Source: Apophysomyces variabilis
Taxonomy: Eukaryota; Mucoromycota; Mucoromycetes; Mucorales; Mucoraceae
Direction of reading: 5' to 3'
Assembly: GCA_002749535.1 (NCBI GenBank)
Contig: MZZL01000410.1
Span: forward strand, 8,189-72,188
Length of the DNA: 64,000 bases
The notes under the pieces are model-generated. The model had not been told where the DNA came from and did not search any database. It saw only the letters and a program-made list of their open reading frames with translations. Position numbers and translations under genes: made by a program. Below are positions 49,459 to 62,082 of this stretch, in pieces. Position 1 is the stretch's first letter, and the number at the start of each line of letters is the position of its first letter.

Positions 49459-51332
49459 CGATGAAGCAGAAACGAAGCAAAGAGATTGCTTAGTCATCTT
49501 ACTGAAGGCAGTGAGTGTAGGGCTAATCTTGTCCATATTAAGCAACAGAAAAGTTGTTTTGCTTTGTGTAATTTGGTTTTTACCGAGTGAAAGCTATGCC
49601 TCATTTGCTCATAGGCTATTTCAGCCCCTGATCGAATCAAAAAAGAAAAAAAAGCATTCTGAAGCTGATGCACGCGATAAACAATATGTCGCCCGCCATT
49701 CTTTGTTTCTGTATTCTGCGCTACACTTTTTAGTTCTACCTCTACCTAGTTATTGATATGATGACAGTATGATTTAACTTAGTTTGTTTGTTGCCTTTCC
49801 TAGTATGTTTTTAGTCACCGCTAGGGGATGAAATCTTCCGTGCATTATACAATACTTTCACATGAAAAATATACGCACTGCGATTAGTGTGACATGTGAT
49901 TTTCTGAATATTAACTAGCCACAGAACACATGATCCGAAGCAGCCGATCGTATTTTTAGCATCTAGGAGTAAGCTGCAGTGTTGCTAAAAGATGGCAGAA
50001 GGAACTAAAAAAAGAATGAAGAAGAATACGGAGCTAAGTTTACAAAACAGCAGTTGCTTCTTTTTTCATTTTAGAACCTGCAAATGACTGTCTATTAGGT
50101 CGATGTATCCAACCCAGGATTATGCTGTTGCGTTAAAGTTATAGTGTACTTAACATATACCATGTAATGGTTGTTTCTACCTTGTTTTCTTTTCAAAGGC
50201 CCCGCCAACTTTCATTATCTATTTCTGAAGGAAAACAATCATTTTGCTCTTTTCCGAAAATTTGTTTGAGAGCTATTGTTCAGCTATAGTTGATCTATTA
50301 ATATTTGATCAAATTGACTTCGTATTAAAACCTTGATTTACACTCGGTCTTTGCTGTTTAGCCCAATTTCTTAAATCCAGATGATGAAATGGTCCTCTTT
50401 TGGATTAGCATGGATCACATAAGACATCAATACGAATGATGACGAACCTTCTTTCATTTCCTCACAAAATGCTCGTCTTGTTATTAAGGTAATAAAAAAG
50501 TTATTCTTTTACTAAGAATCATATTTTGAATATACACTCACAACGAGTAGCAGACGGAATGAAGAAAGCGGCGAAGCTAAGGTCATTTCCATGCATGCAC
50601 GTGGATCAAAGCCCCAACAGTTCTCAGAACTTTAACTGCTTCCGTATACAAAGGGGAAACAAAAAGATAGTTGAACACTACGTTGCATCCACCGAGGAGA
50701 TAGCACTTATCGTCTCGATGGTTCTTATTTTTACTTATAGCAGCATTCTTCGCCAAAATCAATCACGGATCATATACCGTTGACAGTCTTTGTTTAGCTA
50801 GCGTAACGTTGATGTTCACGTTTTCTAAGCCCAGGTAAATAAAAAGAAGGGAAAAGGAAAAAATTATAAACTCAATTGCCATGGATTGCTTTCTCGTTGT
50901 ATCTGTCCGTAAGTCATTGTAAACTTTGACTATTAGAAGGAGTTAATGTGTATCATCCAATAGAACGTGTGACATTGCATTAAAAAAACTAATGTGCACC
51001 TGCACGAAAAACAAAGAACTGGCAAAATAGAGCAAATTGGTCAATTCTAAATAATATAAACCAAGAAACAGATATAAACTGAAGACAGAAGAGTGTGTAC
51101 AAAAAGGACGTCGAAGAAAGCTTCATCAGTTGAAAGTCGTGTCAAGCAGACTTTGAATGTTCTTAGGATAGAAAATATGACACGAGGTTAAAGATCCTAG
51201 TACAAGAACTGTTCTATTTGCATGCAAGCTAATGACTCTTTTCCCGTGGACGGTTAAACGGTGAAAAAGTTATGGCTATTATGTTATATTATTAATTTAT
51301 TAATCGTTGAAAGGAAAAATCATCTTTCCTAA
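49459..51332. other. AT-rich spacer, no gene seen
   Basis: Several short frames occur but none has conserved features. The part near 51200-51330 is the 3' flank of the zinc-finger gene. Confidence 0.45.
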
Positions 51333-52197
51333 TCACTTCTTGGAAGCCTGCTTTGTATGCTGTTTTATGTGCCTTGTTAAGGTATCACTTCTAGAATACA
51401 TCTTATGGCAGACAGGGCATTTGTGCTGCTCATGTGAAGTATCTGCACCAAATGCCTTGCAGTGTTTCCTTGACCTGAAGTGTCGCAGGAGGCACCATAA
51501 TCGATCGGTTCCACTCTTGCATCGATCGCACCAAAACTTCTTTTTCCTGCCTAACAAAGAAGCTGAAGCATTCGAAGTAATGGTCAAGGGAAGCGATATT
51601 TCCGAGCTATGATTGCTCACTGAAAGAGCTAGAGGAGAGCCAAAAGAACTGACTGAGCTGGATGCAAAGTCCGTACAAGAATAGAGAGATCGCAGGTCTG
51701 CAGAGGCGGAATTCGAAATCGCGTTCGGAGGAAGCCGCACGGTTGAACTCCACACCCCATGATTGTATGGATAGGAAACAAGAGTAGAGGTCAATCGTGG
51801 AATACCGTCATCGGTCTGAATCAGCGATTAAGATATGAGCGAATTCAATGGGAAATCACGCTGTTACTTACGGCTAATGAGAAGTTGTTATCCGGGACAG
51901 ATAGACCTTGTGTTGCAGGTATCGTACCGTGCGACTGGGGAAAATGACCAGTATGACAAAGTGGCGATGCGAGGAAAGGGACACCATCCACTGTGTGTGT
52001 ACCTGTTAGCGATCTATACTGGAGCACCGGAAGGCTATCGAAAGCTTCTTGAGCCTGGGTCGTGAAAACAGTGAGCCAACCAGCGCCTAATGTATTTATG
52101 GTTTCAATAAGCGTTAAGTTACCAAAGATGTAATGCAAGGGTTTTCCTGTGGCAGCCCTTGAAGTACGTAGTTAAATGATTGCTCTCTTCTATCCAT
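51333..52197 (-). CDS. C2H2 zinc-finger protein (putative transcription factor)
   Basis: Three exons in coding order: 52197-52123, 52054-51872, 51815-51333; 246 aa, phase 0 at both junctions. The Ser/Thr-rich N-terminal ~150 residues look disordered. A degenerate finger (FWCDRCKSGTDRLWCLLRHF, then RKH) precedes a canonical C2H2 finger (KCPVCHKMYSRSDTLTRHIKQH) close to the C-terminus, which ends with basic residues. The target is unknown. The first exon (MDRREQSFNYVLQG) rests on splice signals alone. The zinc-finger exon is secure. Confidence 0.75.
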
Positions 52198-55100
52198 GTC
52201 GGCAAGAACTGGGGCAGAGATAAGGAATGGTAAGGGAAGGAAAGAAAATAAGAGAAGGAATGTATGGAAGGGAATAGTTAAGGAAGCTGGGTAGAGATGA
52301 CTCGCGTTCCATTTTTATAGCTTTTTTGCGACATATCACCCCTAAGAAGATACCGCTGATGGTATCGTGGTGATATTAGATAGTGCAAATGGTGTAAATG
52401 GTGCTACTGGTTTGGTGGTGTGTTTATACGCGACGTAGGCGGTGTTTATGACATGCTTCTGCGGGACTTCCGCTAGGAATCGACAGCACAAAAGTAGGTT
52501 CAAATACACTGTTTGACCCATCGTCCACTGATACAAGCTAAAGAACAGATTTATCTCGGCGGATAGGTCCAGCAATACATGGCCGGCAAGCGTTTTTATT
52601 TTTTTGGATAACAGATATACAAAGAGCAGCGGTGGTTGATGGAAGCAGAGCCCCTGCATTTGTATGTGTAATAGATTCTTCGCAGCATAGATGGACAGAT
52701 TCAGTGTGTTGCATTAGCAGTGATGAAGCACGCATTAAGCTAAGGGTTAAGGTTATGACAACTGTTGCTGAAAAGAGTATGATAGCAAGAGAGGATCAAG
52801 TAGGAACGCGCGTGGCCCGCAGTGGTTTTGCGTCACAGTAAGACATATTTTTTCCAATTTTTGTCTTGAAGTGTTCCCGTGCATCACAAGGCACAAAAAC
52901 AAAATACACAGCCGCAAGTTTAAATGAAAAAGGCGGGTACTTTCCTGCTATTGGCCATAACGCACAGTAATATTGAAATCCTGATATATTGGGTTCACTG
53001 CTCTTAGTTTATAGGTATCGCTAAAAAAACCCCTATTTTGTTATGTTGATATTTTTACTACAGTTAGATAGTAACTACTGATGCAATAAATTTACTCTGT
53101 TCTAGCGACCTGCAGAATAGGTCGGAGTAAGTAAGAGATCATCCATACCCCCGATATCCGACCATATTGGCGCCATTGCAGTGGCGTCCGCTCGGATTCT
53201 GCCAATGAATAGAGAGCATCAGACGCATAGAAAATTTCTAAAACACTTAATTCCAAACGGCATTGAAGTTACATTGATTGGTATATCCTCCTTTGTGGAC
53301 AACTTATCTAACACAGCAAGAGCGTGCAGCTTTGTTTATCAGCTAATTAAGTAAATTGCCAATTAAAAATATTCTAGTGTTTCCTATACTCAAAACTGTC
53401 TTACCGTTCCGGAATCTTATGTCATCGCATGAAAATGACTTAGGAACAATTCAGAAATAGCCTGCTTTCCTCACCTAGGGAATGCTCGGTAAGTATCCAG
53501 ACATATCCCGCCAAAGTGGCGAAAATTAGATTGTTTGCGCTGTCGATTGAATCCAGATACTGTGGCATCAAACAGTGCATCTATCCATCGCTGTGGAAAT
53601 ATGAGATCTCATTGTCAGATCGCACAGATACAGTTGTAGTTAGGAATAATACGTCATATGTTTATTCAGATTGGCAAAACTTACCTTCACGATCTGCACC
53701 TCGTCTATCAAGCCACAGACACGAAGTTATGAGCAATTTCTGTAAGGCAGATATCCCTGATGATAATGTAGGCTGATATAATCTCAAAGTTTCCTGTTAG
53801 AAGATCACTACAATCCAATTGTTCTTATCAGCCGCAGAAACGGTAATACAATGGTTCAAACTGAGTTTTAACGCTGTAGCCTGTTTCTTAATCTTGAAAT
53901 GCTGGGAACTTATAATCAAAGGATTCCTCATATAGCAAGATTATGCTCTGACTCTAGGTGATATACAAAACCTCACCTTAATTCCTTTTCTCCTCTAGTT
54001 TCCTACACACATAATATGTTCAACCGCTGGTAAAACAAACCTTGCTCTGGAGACATATTTACGGATATCTCATCAATATACAGAGGATCCAGTTGAGGTA
54101 CTAGAAGAGAACCAAGAAATGGTAAGAAAGCTAAGACAGGACAATGCACACAATGTATAGTCTTTCAGACAAAACGCTTTGTTAATGCTTTACTTGCTTG
54201 CTTTTGCAAAATACACACCATTATTTTGGATGCATAGAAGATTACGTCCTAAAAATTTATGGTGAAAATTCAATGGCCAGATATAGAGGTAAATTACAGT
54301 AAAAGTCAAGCTAATATTGTACTATTCTTGTCGATAATCTAGAGACCATAAAATCTAAGTATCGATTGGTCTGAAGGATATACATCCTAAAGCTAAGCCA
54401 TGGCAAAGAAAAGAAAGTAACAACTTTTGATCGTCGTAATTTGAGCTGGAATCCCATATTGCTGGATACAAATGAGACAATTGTAGTGGATGGCAAAAGA
54501 AATAAAGGGATAAGAGATGGTTTATGTCGAAATTTGCTAACACTTATATCTTTGGCTAAGCTATATTATGTAGTGGACACCAAAGGTAATATAGAGAAGG
54601 GAGATGGATATAAAAAGTCTTAGCCAAGTACGGCGAGGGAATACTTCTTAGAGACAATGGCATATATGGACAAAGGCCGAGAGAACAAAAGGAGTTCGAT
54701 ATCGGAGCTTGCTTGTGATTGGCTGTTCGACCTCTACTACGAGGAACTGTGTGCTTTCCTCGAATATGAGTCGCCTCCCAAGTCATTGTAATGTAGGCTA
54801 TCGGTCAAACTCAAAGCGATCAGTAAAGCTATTGACACAAACATGAAAACGAAACACGATGAATTATTGTCTAGATTTCATTTCCATTTATATCTTATTT
54901 ATGTCTGGCAAACGAGAACAAAACGATGCTATTTGTAAAACTATGGAAGGGTAGTCATTTGCTAAACAATGTTTGGCAATGATAGGATCTTATAATATTC
55001 TTTTCTTCCCATTTCTTCCATGACGATAGTCAATCTGATTCGCTCCTCCGCCTCAGTCTGTTACAAAGAAGGTGAGCTTTCTCCCGCCAAGTTCGATTAG

Positions 55101-55894
55101 AATTTCATTCTTTTATGATTGTTCCTCTTTTCCTTCTTATTTCCTACAGTTTTTGCTTTATGCTTAAGCGTCTTTAGGAAATTGTTTGTCTCTCTTCTTT
55201 CTGTTTGTTATTTTTTAGTTTAGCTTTTATTTTGTTTTCTATTATTTTTCCCTTGAGTGTTCTCTTTTACTTCTTCTTACTCAACGACTGCCAACCCACT
55301 GTGAGAAATTAGCATTATGGCAACACAGTATACTCTACCCTGCAATAGATAGCTTCAAGTAAAGAAAAGGTCGACTTCCAGGAATTTGGATTTACTGAGG
55401 ACAGAAGACAGTGCAAAGAAAAATAAGCAAGAAATGTCGTGCCTGCAAAGTTGTAGTGACACAAACCTTTTGCTCAGATCGGCCTTGATCCAAAAACGGT
55501 AAACCTTTAACGCTTCGGCCTCCACTACAAAAGAGCAACATAACCAGGAGGACCATGCTCAGCAAAATCATTACATAACCCCTTGCCCGTTTATTTTACT
55601 TATTTTGAATGCTCGACCGTATCAGCAACGTTACAATTAGATTTAGAAAAAACATAAATATACATAGATTTGTTTAGCAATAAAGATAATCATCCGTTTA
55701 TTCTCTATCTCTTTTGTTACCCTTGATCCCCAGTGGGTTTGACCTTTGCCAGTAAGAAAACCCAGATCAGGAAGAAAATATCGCGCACGACAGAGAAAAA
55801 AAATTTTTTTTAGCTGTGTCGTGTCAATCCCGATCTGAAATAGTCCGCACAAGATCTTCAAGGATGACCGACGAGTCCAATGAATAAAATAAAC
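52198..55894. other. Long AT-rich spacer, no gene seen
   Basis: I inspected both strands and found only short frames without family features (for example 52632-52841, 54441-54623). A segment at about 54617-54745 resembles the repeated unit that flanks the tRNA-Glu gene further on. Confidence 0.4.
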
Positions 55895-56480
55895 GATAGA
55901 TAAAAGGATGATGTTTATCCTGTCTTGTCTGTCTAATATTTATATGTTTTGATTCTAGTTACATTATGTAATCCTTCTCGGCAATAGGATGCAAAAGGAA
56001 ACCAATTGAGAGCATTACGTCAAAGTCGATAACCGGGAGTACTTCTTGTAGTTCATGACATTTTTGGGAAGAGGGCCGAAGATTACTATATTAGGCTCTT
56101 GAGCGTGATTGGTGAAGCAGTTTGTGTTACGACACGACACAAAACTGTCGTCGCCGTATCCTTGAGCTGGTAATCCAATGGCCAGGAAAAGACGAGACAA
56201 AGATAGTGAACAATAGAATCACAATAAAAATAAGTGGATAAGAAGATGTTTTATTCTTCGTTGATCTCATGGATATTTATATCTTTTTCTATTCTAAATT
56301 ATGTAATCTTCTCGGTACGGTGATAGAAAAGGGAATCGGTTAAAAGACAAAAGGTAAAGTGCGGTAGATGAGAACTTCTTGGAGATTCGATCTTTTTTGG
56401 ACAAACACCGAGAGAAGCAAAGACTTGCCTTCTTCGGTGCTTAAGCGTGATTGGCCGATGGTCTGTACTACGACAAAACG
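55895..56480 (+). repeat. Diverged tandem duplication next to the tRNA-Glu gene
   Basis: Two units, about 55895-56215 and 56222-56480, share in the same order: ATTATGTAATCTTCTCGG, a GAGxACTTCTTGxAG phrase, and GAGCGTGATTGG followed by TACGACA. A third, more distant version of the second half is at about 54617-54745. The unit may be a duplicated tRNA-gene flank or a small dispersed repeat. Confidence 0.5.
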
Positions 56481-56491
56481 CAAAAAAAAAA

Positions 56492-56563
56492 TTCCCCAGC
56501 GGGGAATCGAACCCCGGCCGTCGGTGTGAGAGACCGAAATCCTGACCACTGGACCACTGAGGA
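56492..56563 (-). tRNA. tRNA-Glu (anticodon CTC)
   Basis: 72 nt on the minus strand. The acceptor stem TCCTCAG pairs with CTGGGGA (one G-T pair) and the discriminator is A. The anticodon stem TCGGT/ACCGA encloses loop CTCTCAC, giving anticodon CTC. The T-arm holds GGTTCGATTCC, the Pol III B box. No intron and no encoded CCA. A run of T directly downstream on the coding strand (A-run at 56482-56491, +) is a Pol III terminator. Confidence 0.95.
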
Positions 56564-56689
56564 ATTTATATTTGACACCTTGTCTGATATTTTTTCAGGC
56601 CTCACCACCAGAGTAAACAACATGGAAAGAATGAAAAGATGGAGCCTTTGGGAGTAAGAATGGTGGAAAGTTCGTCTTGATCTTCAAGA

Positions 56690-56835
56690 AGTACACGGCT
56701 AGGTACACTACACGTTGGCCTAGGTGCGCGACCTTTGCTCTTGGTTTGGTGCACACCTGCCTTGTACGTGCACAACTCCTACAGACCTGGTTGGTACACC
56801 ACAATCAATTATTTGTACACGCACATCCGCTTCGG
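56690..56835 (+). repeat. Cluster of GGTRCACNAC-type words, cluster 1
   Basis: At least seven variants of a ~10-bp word recur, such as GGTACACTACA, GGTGCGCGACC, GGTGCACACC, CGTGCACAAC, GGTACACCACA and TGTACACGCAC. A second cluster lies at 57608-57775. They could be binding-site arrays or a decayed short tandem repeat. Confidence 0.5.
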
Positions 56836-57607
56836 ACGTAAATGGTCATTTGGTGTAACTTGGAAAACATAACTGAATCCTTCCTCCCATTCTTTCCCAG
56901 TGATCGCATGCTTTTCCTAACCCATGTCCTTAGCGTTTACCTCCGTTTTGTATGGTTTCAATTTTAAGTTAGTTCTAGTGAATTCCCTTCTTGGGTCGAA
57001 TAGTTTCAGAGGAAATAAAGACACAGGAAAGGACCTCTTTTGCGAAAGAGGAGGAAGAGGAATTTCCTGGGAAAAAAGAACCTTTTGAACCAAAAAGAAC
57101 CGGAACCGTATTGTACTTGCAAACATCTTTTTCTAGATACAGTGAATTTGGAGTGTCTTTGAGATTGCTTTCGAGAAAGGATCTAAGGAACTCATCTTTA
57201 CTGCTAAGATCGTTTGAAGTGACGTTGTTTATTTGGTGAACTCCCTTTTGTTATCTTCCTTTCATGTATTTTATTTTTGTTTTCACTCTCTTCTACTACC
57301 CTTCGTTATATCTTTTCCTTAACCCGACCCTCCCTCAATTGGATTTTGTTTGAACAGTTGATATTTTGCAAATTCATTATTCACACTTGTTGTTGTAGTA
57401 CTTTTGTGTCTGGTACTATTTTATTTATTTCTACCCCCATCCTTCTTTTTGTACTTACTTGTCACAGTACATAAGCACTGCACGTGTCATATTTGACACC
57501 ATGTGTGGTTATTGTTTCCGGCTGTCCCAAGGAAAAGTACGGAAATGAAGCTCTTGTGTATACTCGATTCTACGGAAAGTCTTGGTCTTCTTCCTGTTTC
57601 TTCGGTT

Positions 57608-57775
57608 ATGTGCACCACGTTCTTGGAGGTACACGACACTTGGGGTGGAGTTCGTGCACAACGTATCTGGCTGGGACACAACATCTGACAGTTGTTGGTG
57701 CACCGCATCTTTTGAGGTACACTATCTTTTCGAACCAAAGATAGGCACACAACAGACTCCAATGGTGCGCAACTT
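57608..57775 (+). repeat. Cluster of GGTRCACNAC-type words, cluster 2
   Basis: Eight variants occur (for example TGTGCACCAC, GGTACACGAC, CGTGCACAAC, GGGACACAAC, GGTGCACCGC, GGTACACTAT, GGCACACAAC, GGTGCGCAAC), spaced roughly 18-27 bp apart. GTGCAC and GTACAC are both palindromic. Flanking DNA has no gene. Later, TTTTGTAC...CTGTCACA...GCACGYGTCAT at about 57448-57490 recurs near 58430-58475, indicating wider tandem duplication. Confidence 0.55.
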
Positions 57776-58510
57776 TTGTGAATGGTGAACCTACCACTTG
57801 ACCTTGACCTGGGTAAAACCGGTGTTACATGACGCTATCATCTCTGCATTTTATTGTTTTATCCTGACGTGCACGCTGTTGTCTTTTATGTCAAGACAGT
57901 ATAATTCATAATTATTTTCTTTTGTTCGTTATTGCTGTCTTCCGTTTCATCCATTCTTTTATTAGTTTCCTTTTCTAAAGATTTTGTCTCACTAGTACGA
58001 AGTTTAGTAGAAGTTTTCCCTGTTAATAAAAAGACGAGGACAAAGGAATGGAAAGGGGTGTGTGTGGGGGGTGACATCCAAAATCCCTTTTTGTGCCTCA
58101 AGCTCTGTTACACTCTGAAATTTGTCTTGGTCAGGTTATATTATTGTCATTGGATCACTGAGGATCATTGAAGCATATAATTGACAGAAGTTTATTGTGT
58201 ATTTCGTGAGAGTCTTTGTTGGTGCCTTTCTATTATTGTATTCTCTTTTTTTGATCACCTTTATTTTATTATTGTCTTTTAAATTCTTTAACAACCCTCT
58301 TACGGTTGAGATTATCTTATTGTACCTTTCCCTTTTTTTTATCAATTGCTATTACATTGTATCCTTTTCCTGTAAGTGTTTTATTTATTGTGCGCCATTT
58401 CCCTTATTACGTATATTTGTATTCTCTTTATTTTGTACCCTTCTGTCACAAGACAAAGCAGCGCACGCGTCATTATTAACAACAATCATATTATATATAC
58501 TATATTAGAC
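57776..58510. other. T-rich spacer, no gene seen
   Basis: Mostly T-rich on the plus strand. It includes the second copy of the GTCACA...GCACGCGTCAT segment near 58445-58475. No coding region is supported. Confidence 0.4.
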
Positions 58511-58768
58511 TAGGGCTTGAAATGGGCGGGCCTTAAGCGGTTGGGTCATAACTGGGCCGGGTCAGAATATTGACCCATGGCCCGCTGGGCTGGGCCAAGA
58601 TCTTAACCCGAAGCCCGGCACACTAGGCCTATTATACTAAGATGCGCGCATTGACCCGTGGACCAAGTCGGGTGGGCCATATCAGGCGGGTCAATTTTAT
58701 GGCCCAGAACCCGGCTCCCTGACGCCCGCCCGGCAGATATCCAGTTGGGCCGAGTCAAATTCCGAGCC
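58511..58768 (+). mobile_element. GC-rich hAT-like element, second copy (right end unclear)
   Basis: It starts TAGGGCTTGAAATGGGCGGGCC, matching the start of the element at 13641 (TAGAGCTTGAAAAGGGCGGGCC), and is dense in GGGCC, GACCC and CCCGG words. The interior is longer than the 13.6 kb copy. I cannot find a clear inverted right terminus, so it may be truncated. Confidence 0.5.
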
Positions 58769-60144
58769 GTAGTTTTAGTAATGTTAATACTTTGTCAATA
58801 GTGCTTTTCAGCCTAGCTAGTCTTGCTTCTATATAAATGTAATAAACTAGATTAACAGATTATAAACTAGTTAATGCTTTTAAAATCGAACATCACCTTT
58901 TTTTTATTGACTCCATTAGATTAATTCAGAATCCTACTAATTAGTTTTAAGGGGAAAATAGCTTCAGTTCCAGTTTCTTAATATAAAGGCGTAGATTATT
59001 TTGAGCGGTAATAAGGGTTGTTGATTGGTAATGTGAATAAAAAAATTCTTGATCGTCTTTTAAAAGTGAGCACCAGATGTGTATTTCAGTTAAACACCAA
59101 AACCGTAAGTGAGTTGCAAAAAGAAAAAAAGATGAAGGTGACAAAGAGCTTTATGTGTTTCTAAGTAGAAAACAGAAAATGTTTTGTTAGTAGATTTCGT
59201 TAAAGGAAATACCTAAGATACTATTTGGATTGTAAAACGAGTAAAACAAAAATGATAAGATCTTTCAGTAGATCGTAAAGTAAATATAATAAAAGTGAAT
59301 TCTGGTTAACGATAGTATCTTAATAATTAACGGAGGTGCAGATGTGAATATAAGGCAGCTGTATGAAGATTTAAAAACTACGAATGACCTGTCGTTTTAT
59401 TGACAACATGATGGGTTATTATACTGATTTTGAAAATACAAAAAGAAAAAGAATGCAAATAAGTTGGATAAAATAGAAGTTGAAATCAAAGAAAGAAGGT
59501 TGAATCAGAAAATAAAATTCAAATGAAATAGGGTTGAATGAAGATACAGTTGGATAGAGATAGAGGTAAAAGTGTTGAGTAATAATAGGGTTGGATCAGA
59601 ATAAAGTTGGAAGATAAGCTAAGGATGTATAGTGATGAGGATGGGAAAGGGCGTCTATGTAGCAAAAAAATTGTGGTGTGCATTCCCGAAAAGTTCCTTT
59701 AACCTGAGGATAAGTCATTTTCTAAGAAAACACTTGTACCATCCTTTTCTTATCAGCTTTGCAGCTTTTCCAACTTTTATTCTAATATGAAATAATAATA
59801 AAAGAGAATAAGAAACAGAAAAATAAAAAAAGAGAGAGGGGTAAACATAAGTACTTTTCTTTTGTTTTCAGGTCATCACATCGGTTCTTATTGTGGAACC
59901 CTAAGAGCAAGACAAAAAAAAATAAAACAGTAAATATTAACAGTTCTATTACAAGAGAAAGTCTGCTCTCCTAACTGAGAAATCTAAGATTCACTGTAGT
60001 TTGTTAAAATGTTCCAGCTGCAGGAAGAAAAAGTAACTGTTCTTCCTCATGGCTTTCCCATAGAATTGATCCTACTCAGTTGATTCAGCGTACTGGTTCC
60101 ATTTTGTAAAGACACTATTGGAGTATCTAATTTTTACAATGAGC
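58769..60144. other. AT-rich spacer with degenerate short repeats
   Basis: No gene is seen. Around 59480-59620 the phrase GGTTGGAT/GGTTGAAT with AGAATAAA recurs several times, probably a decayed minisatellite. Confidence 0.4.
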
Positions 60145-60327
60145 ATTTACTGTGTTTTTCCCATTTGTCTGCGTGTTTCTATTTTTTATTTGCTGACTGG
60201 GATTCAAGTTTTTGCATGATTAGATGAAACATTTGCGGTCAGACTCCCCTTCTTTGCGTACAGTCGTGTCCATGTTCACTATTTACTGAGATAGTTTATT
60301 TCAAACCACAGCAAGACGAGTTTATTT

Positions 60328-60655
60328 AAAGAAGTGGTTCTCTATTTTTGCATCTAACGGAAAACCTCTCAGAGTGTCTGATCCATCTTTGACAGTCTAA
60401 GCGCTTGACTTTTCGCGCTGCTTAAACAATACGCTCTTGAAGGTTATCGTCAACTTGTAAGGGCTCCCTTCTTACCCCAGCTTTCGCTTTGGCCCAAAAC
60501 TCTTCTATTGGGTTGAGAAAGGGAGAGTAGAGAGGAAGATAGAGACATTTGCATCCTCTTTCTTCGACCAACTGCTTAACCTTGACTGGTGTATAGATGG
60601 GTGCATTATCTATGACAAGATTCTAAGCGTTCATTCCGTGGTGATCCAATCTTTT
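60328..60655 (-). pseudogene. Tc1-like DD34E transposase fragment (family B, copy 3)
   Basis: Nearly identical to the fragment at 48150-48480, with the same PFLNPIEEFWAKAKAG motif and the same upstream stop. The shared stop implies that an already dead element was duplicated, or that both derive from a common non-autonomous parent. Confidence 0.8.
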
Positions 60656-61625
60656 GTGATTGCCTGATAGACAAAGTTTAAGATATAATAGAAGAAAAGG
60701 AGAACATAACTACATGCAGGGAAAATAAAAGTGGAAAGTAAAGCAATACAATTGAGAAGAACCGGAATTGGGGCACATTGCCCTGACAGCTTCTAATACC
60801 ATAACTGACAGAAACTGATATGATAGTATCAATGACGTACAGAAACGAACGAAGAGGGTTTATTTCCTCTACAGATGTTCCATTCTGTTCAAGACCTTCT
60901 ATCAGACTGAGTCCATTTTTAGTCTTGGGAGAATTGTTGTCTTATCTCTGAATTGTTGTCATCCATAAGACATCCATCGATTTTCTTATCCATGACTGTG
61001 ATTTTTGGTTTCAGTGACCCGAGCAATATAAACGCGAAGGAACAACACCTTTTCAATTCTTTGGCTCTGTTCTCCAAAACATTCCCGGTATGTACTTCGC
61101 ATTGATTATATGAACAGAATGACTGATGTCCCTCTTCTGTAACCTTTAGTCTGCATGACCTCTGTCCCGAACCACCTTGGTTGTGTGAGTAAGCTCCCTG
61201 CACTCCACTAGGTAAGTGAAAAAGAAATGCTGTCTGTATATGCACGGTGTCATTCATTATCTTCTGCTTCCAAGTCCTCGCCAGGTGTTGCATCGCTTCA
61301 AGTCCTCTGCTGTGCGTTACCTTCAACCGGCCACTCCCAGATGCCGTGTCTCTCTTTCGCCCGCCCCCACCGATACAGGTGCGGCGCTGGCCCCTACCTT
61401 TGGGTAGGATTACCCTTGGAGGGTAAGTAAAAAGAATACGTCAAGCTATCCTTCCATTTACTAACCATGAACATTCTTTTACCCTGCTCGAATGAATTTT
61501 GTGTCCATGGCAGGGACTAAGTTCACGTAAGTAAAATATGTTTCCTGCATAATCCACTTACTAATGACGCATATTTCTATCCCTTTTAGCGCTAACTTGA
61601 TCCTTGCATGGATGCAAAATTTATT

Positions 61626-61868
61626 GTATGTCGTACCTAACACAATCCCCGTTGACTCCACTCGGACATCGGATGTGGTATAGACCCTTCGGGCCGCGCT
61701 ACTTTATTCATAGTTTTAACTTCCAAAAATATTTCCTATCCTACTACTCTAGATTCTTTCGCCAAGCAATGCGATTTTCTATGGTTTTATCTTGGGAGGG
61801 AAAGTTTACTGTGTTCGGACTTGGGCCGGGATCCACCACATCCTCCGTCCTCCTTCCGTCAACTTCGG
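61626..61868. mobile_element. 243-bp insertion with TATT target-site duplication
   Basis: It interrupts repeat A between AAATTTATT and TTTAGAGTAGCG, a site that is intact in the other copies. TATT flanks it on both sides (61622-61625 and 61869-61872). It has no obvious terminal inverted repeat or poly(A) and no protein-coding content, so its class is unknown. Confidence 0.7.
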
Positions 61869-62082
61869 TATTTAGAGTAGCGTAAAAAATTGTTCAATAA
61901 ACAGTATTAGTCTATCGAAATGGAAACGGTACTGTTGTTAATGTGTTTGGTAGATCGAGCCACAAGGCTCGACGCAAAAAAGACAAAGATGGATCAACGA
62001 GCCAAATGAAATAAGAGCTTTATACCCGCTAGAAAATAAGTATAATTCAATAACCATAATCCTTCTTTATACACAAAGAGTT

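Larger units (their letters stand above)
60145..61908 (-). mobile_element. 1.5-kb transposon-derived unit, copy 2, with a nested insertion
   Basis: Direct repeat of 47950-49458 about 12.2 kb away. After removing a 243-bp insertion (61626-61868) and its duplicated TATT, the two units have almost equal length (about 1517 and 1509 bp). It carries the same transposase fragment and ends in repeat A. This copy lacks ~20 bp near 60200 and has extra GC-rich sequence near 61368-61390. Confidence 0.85.

Noticed and set aside
52342..52841. Frames upstream of the zinc-finger gene on both strands
   Set aside because: They overlap on opposite strands, lack conserved features, and cannot be spliced in frame to the zinc-finger exons.
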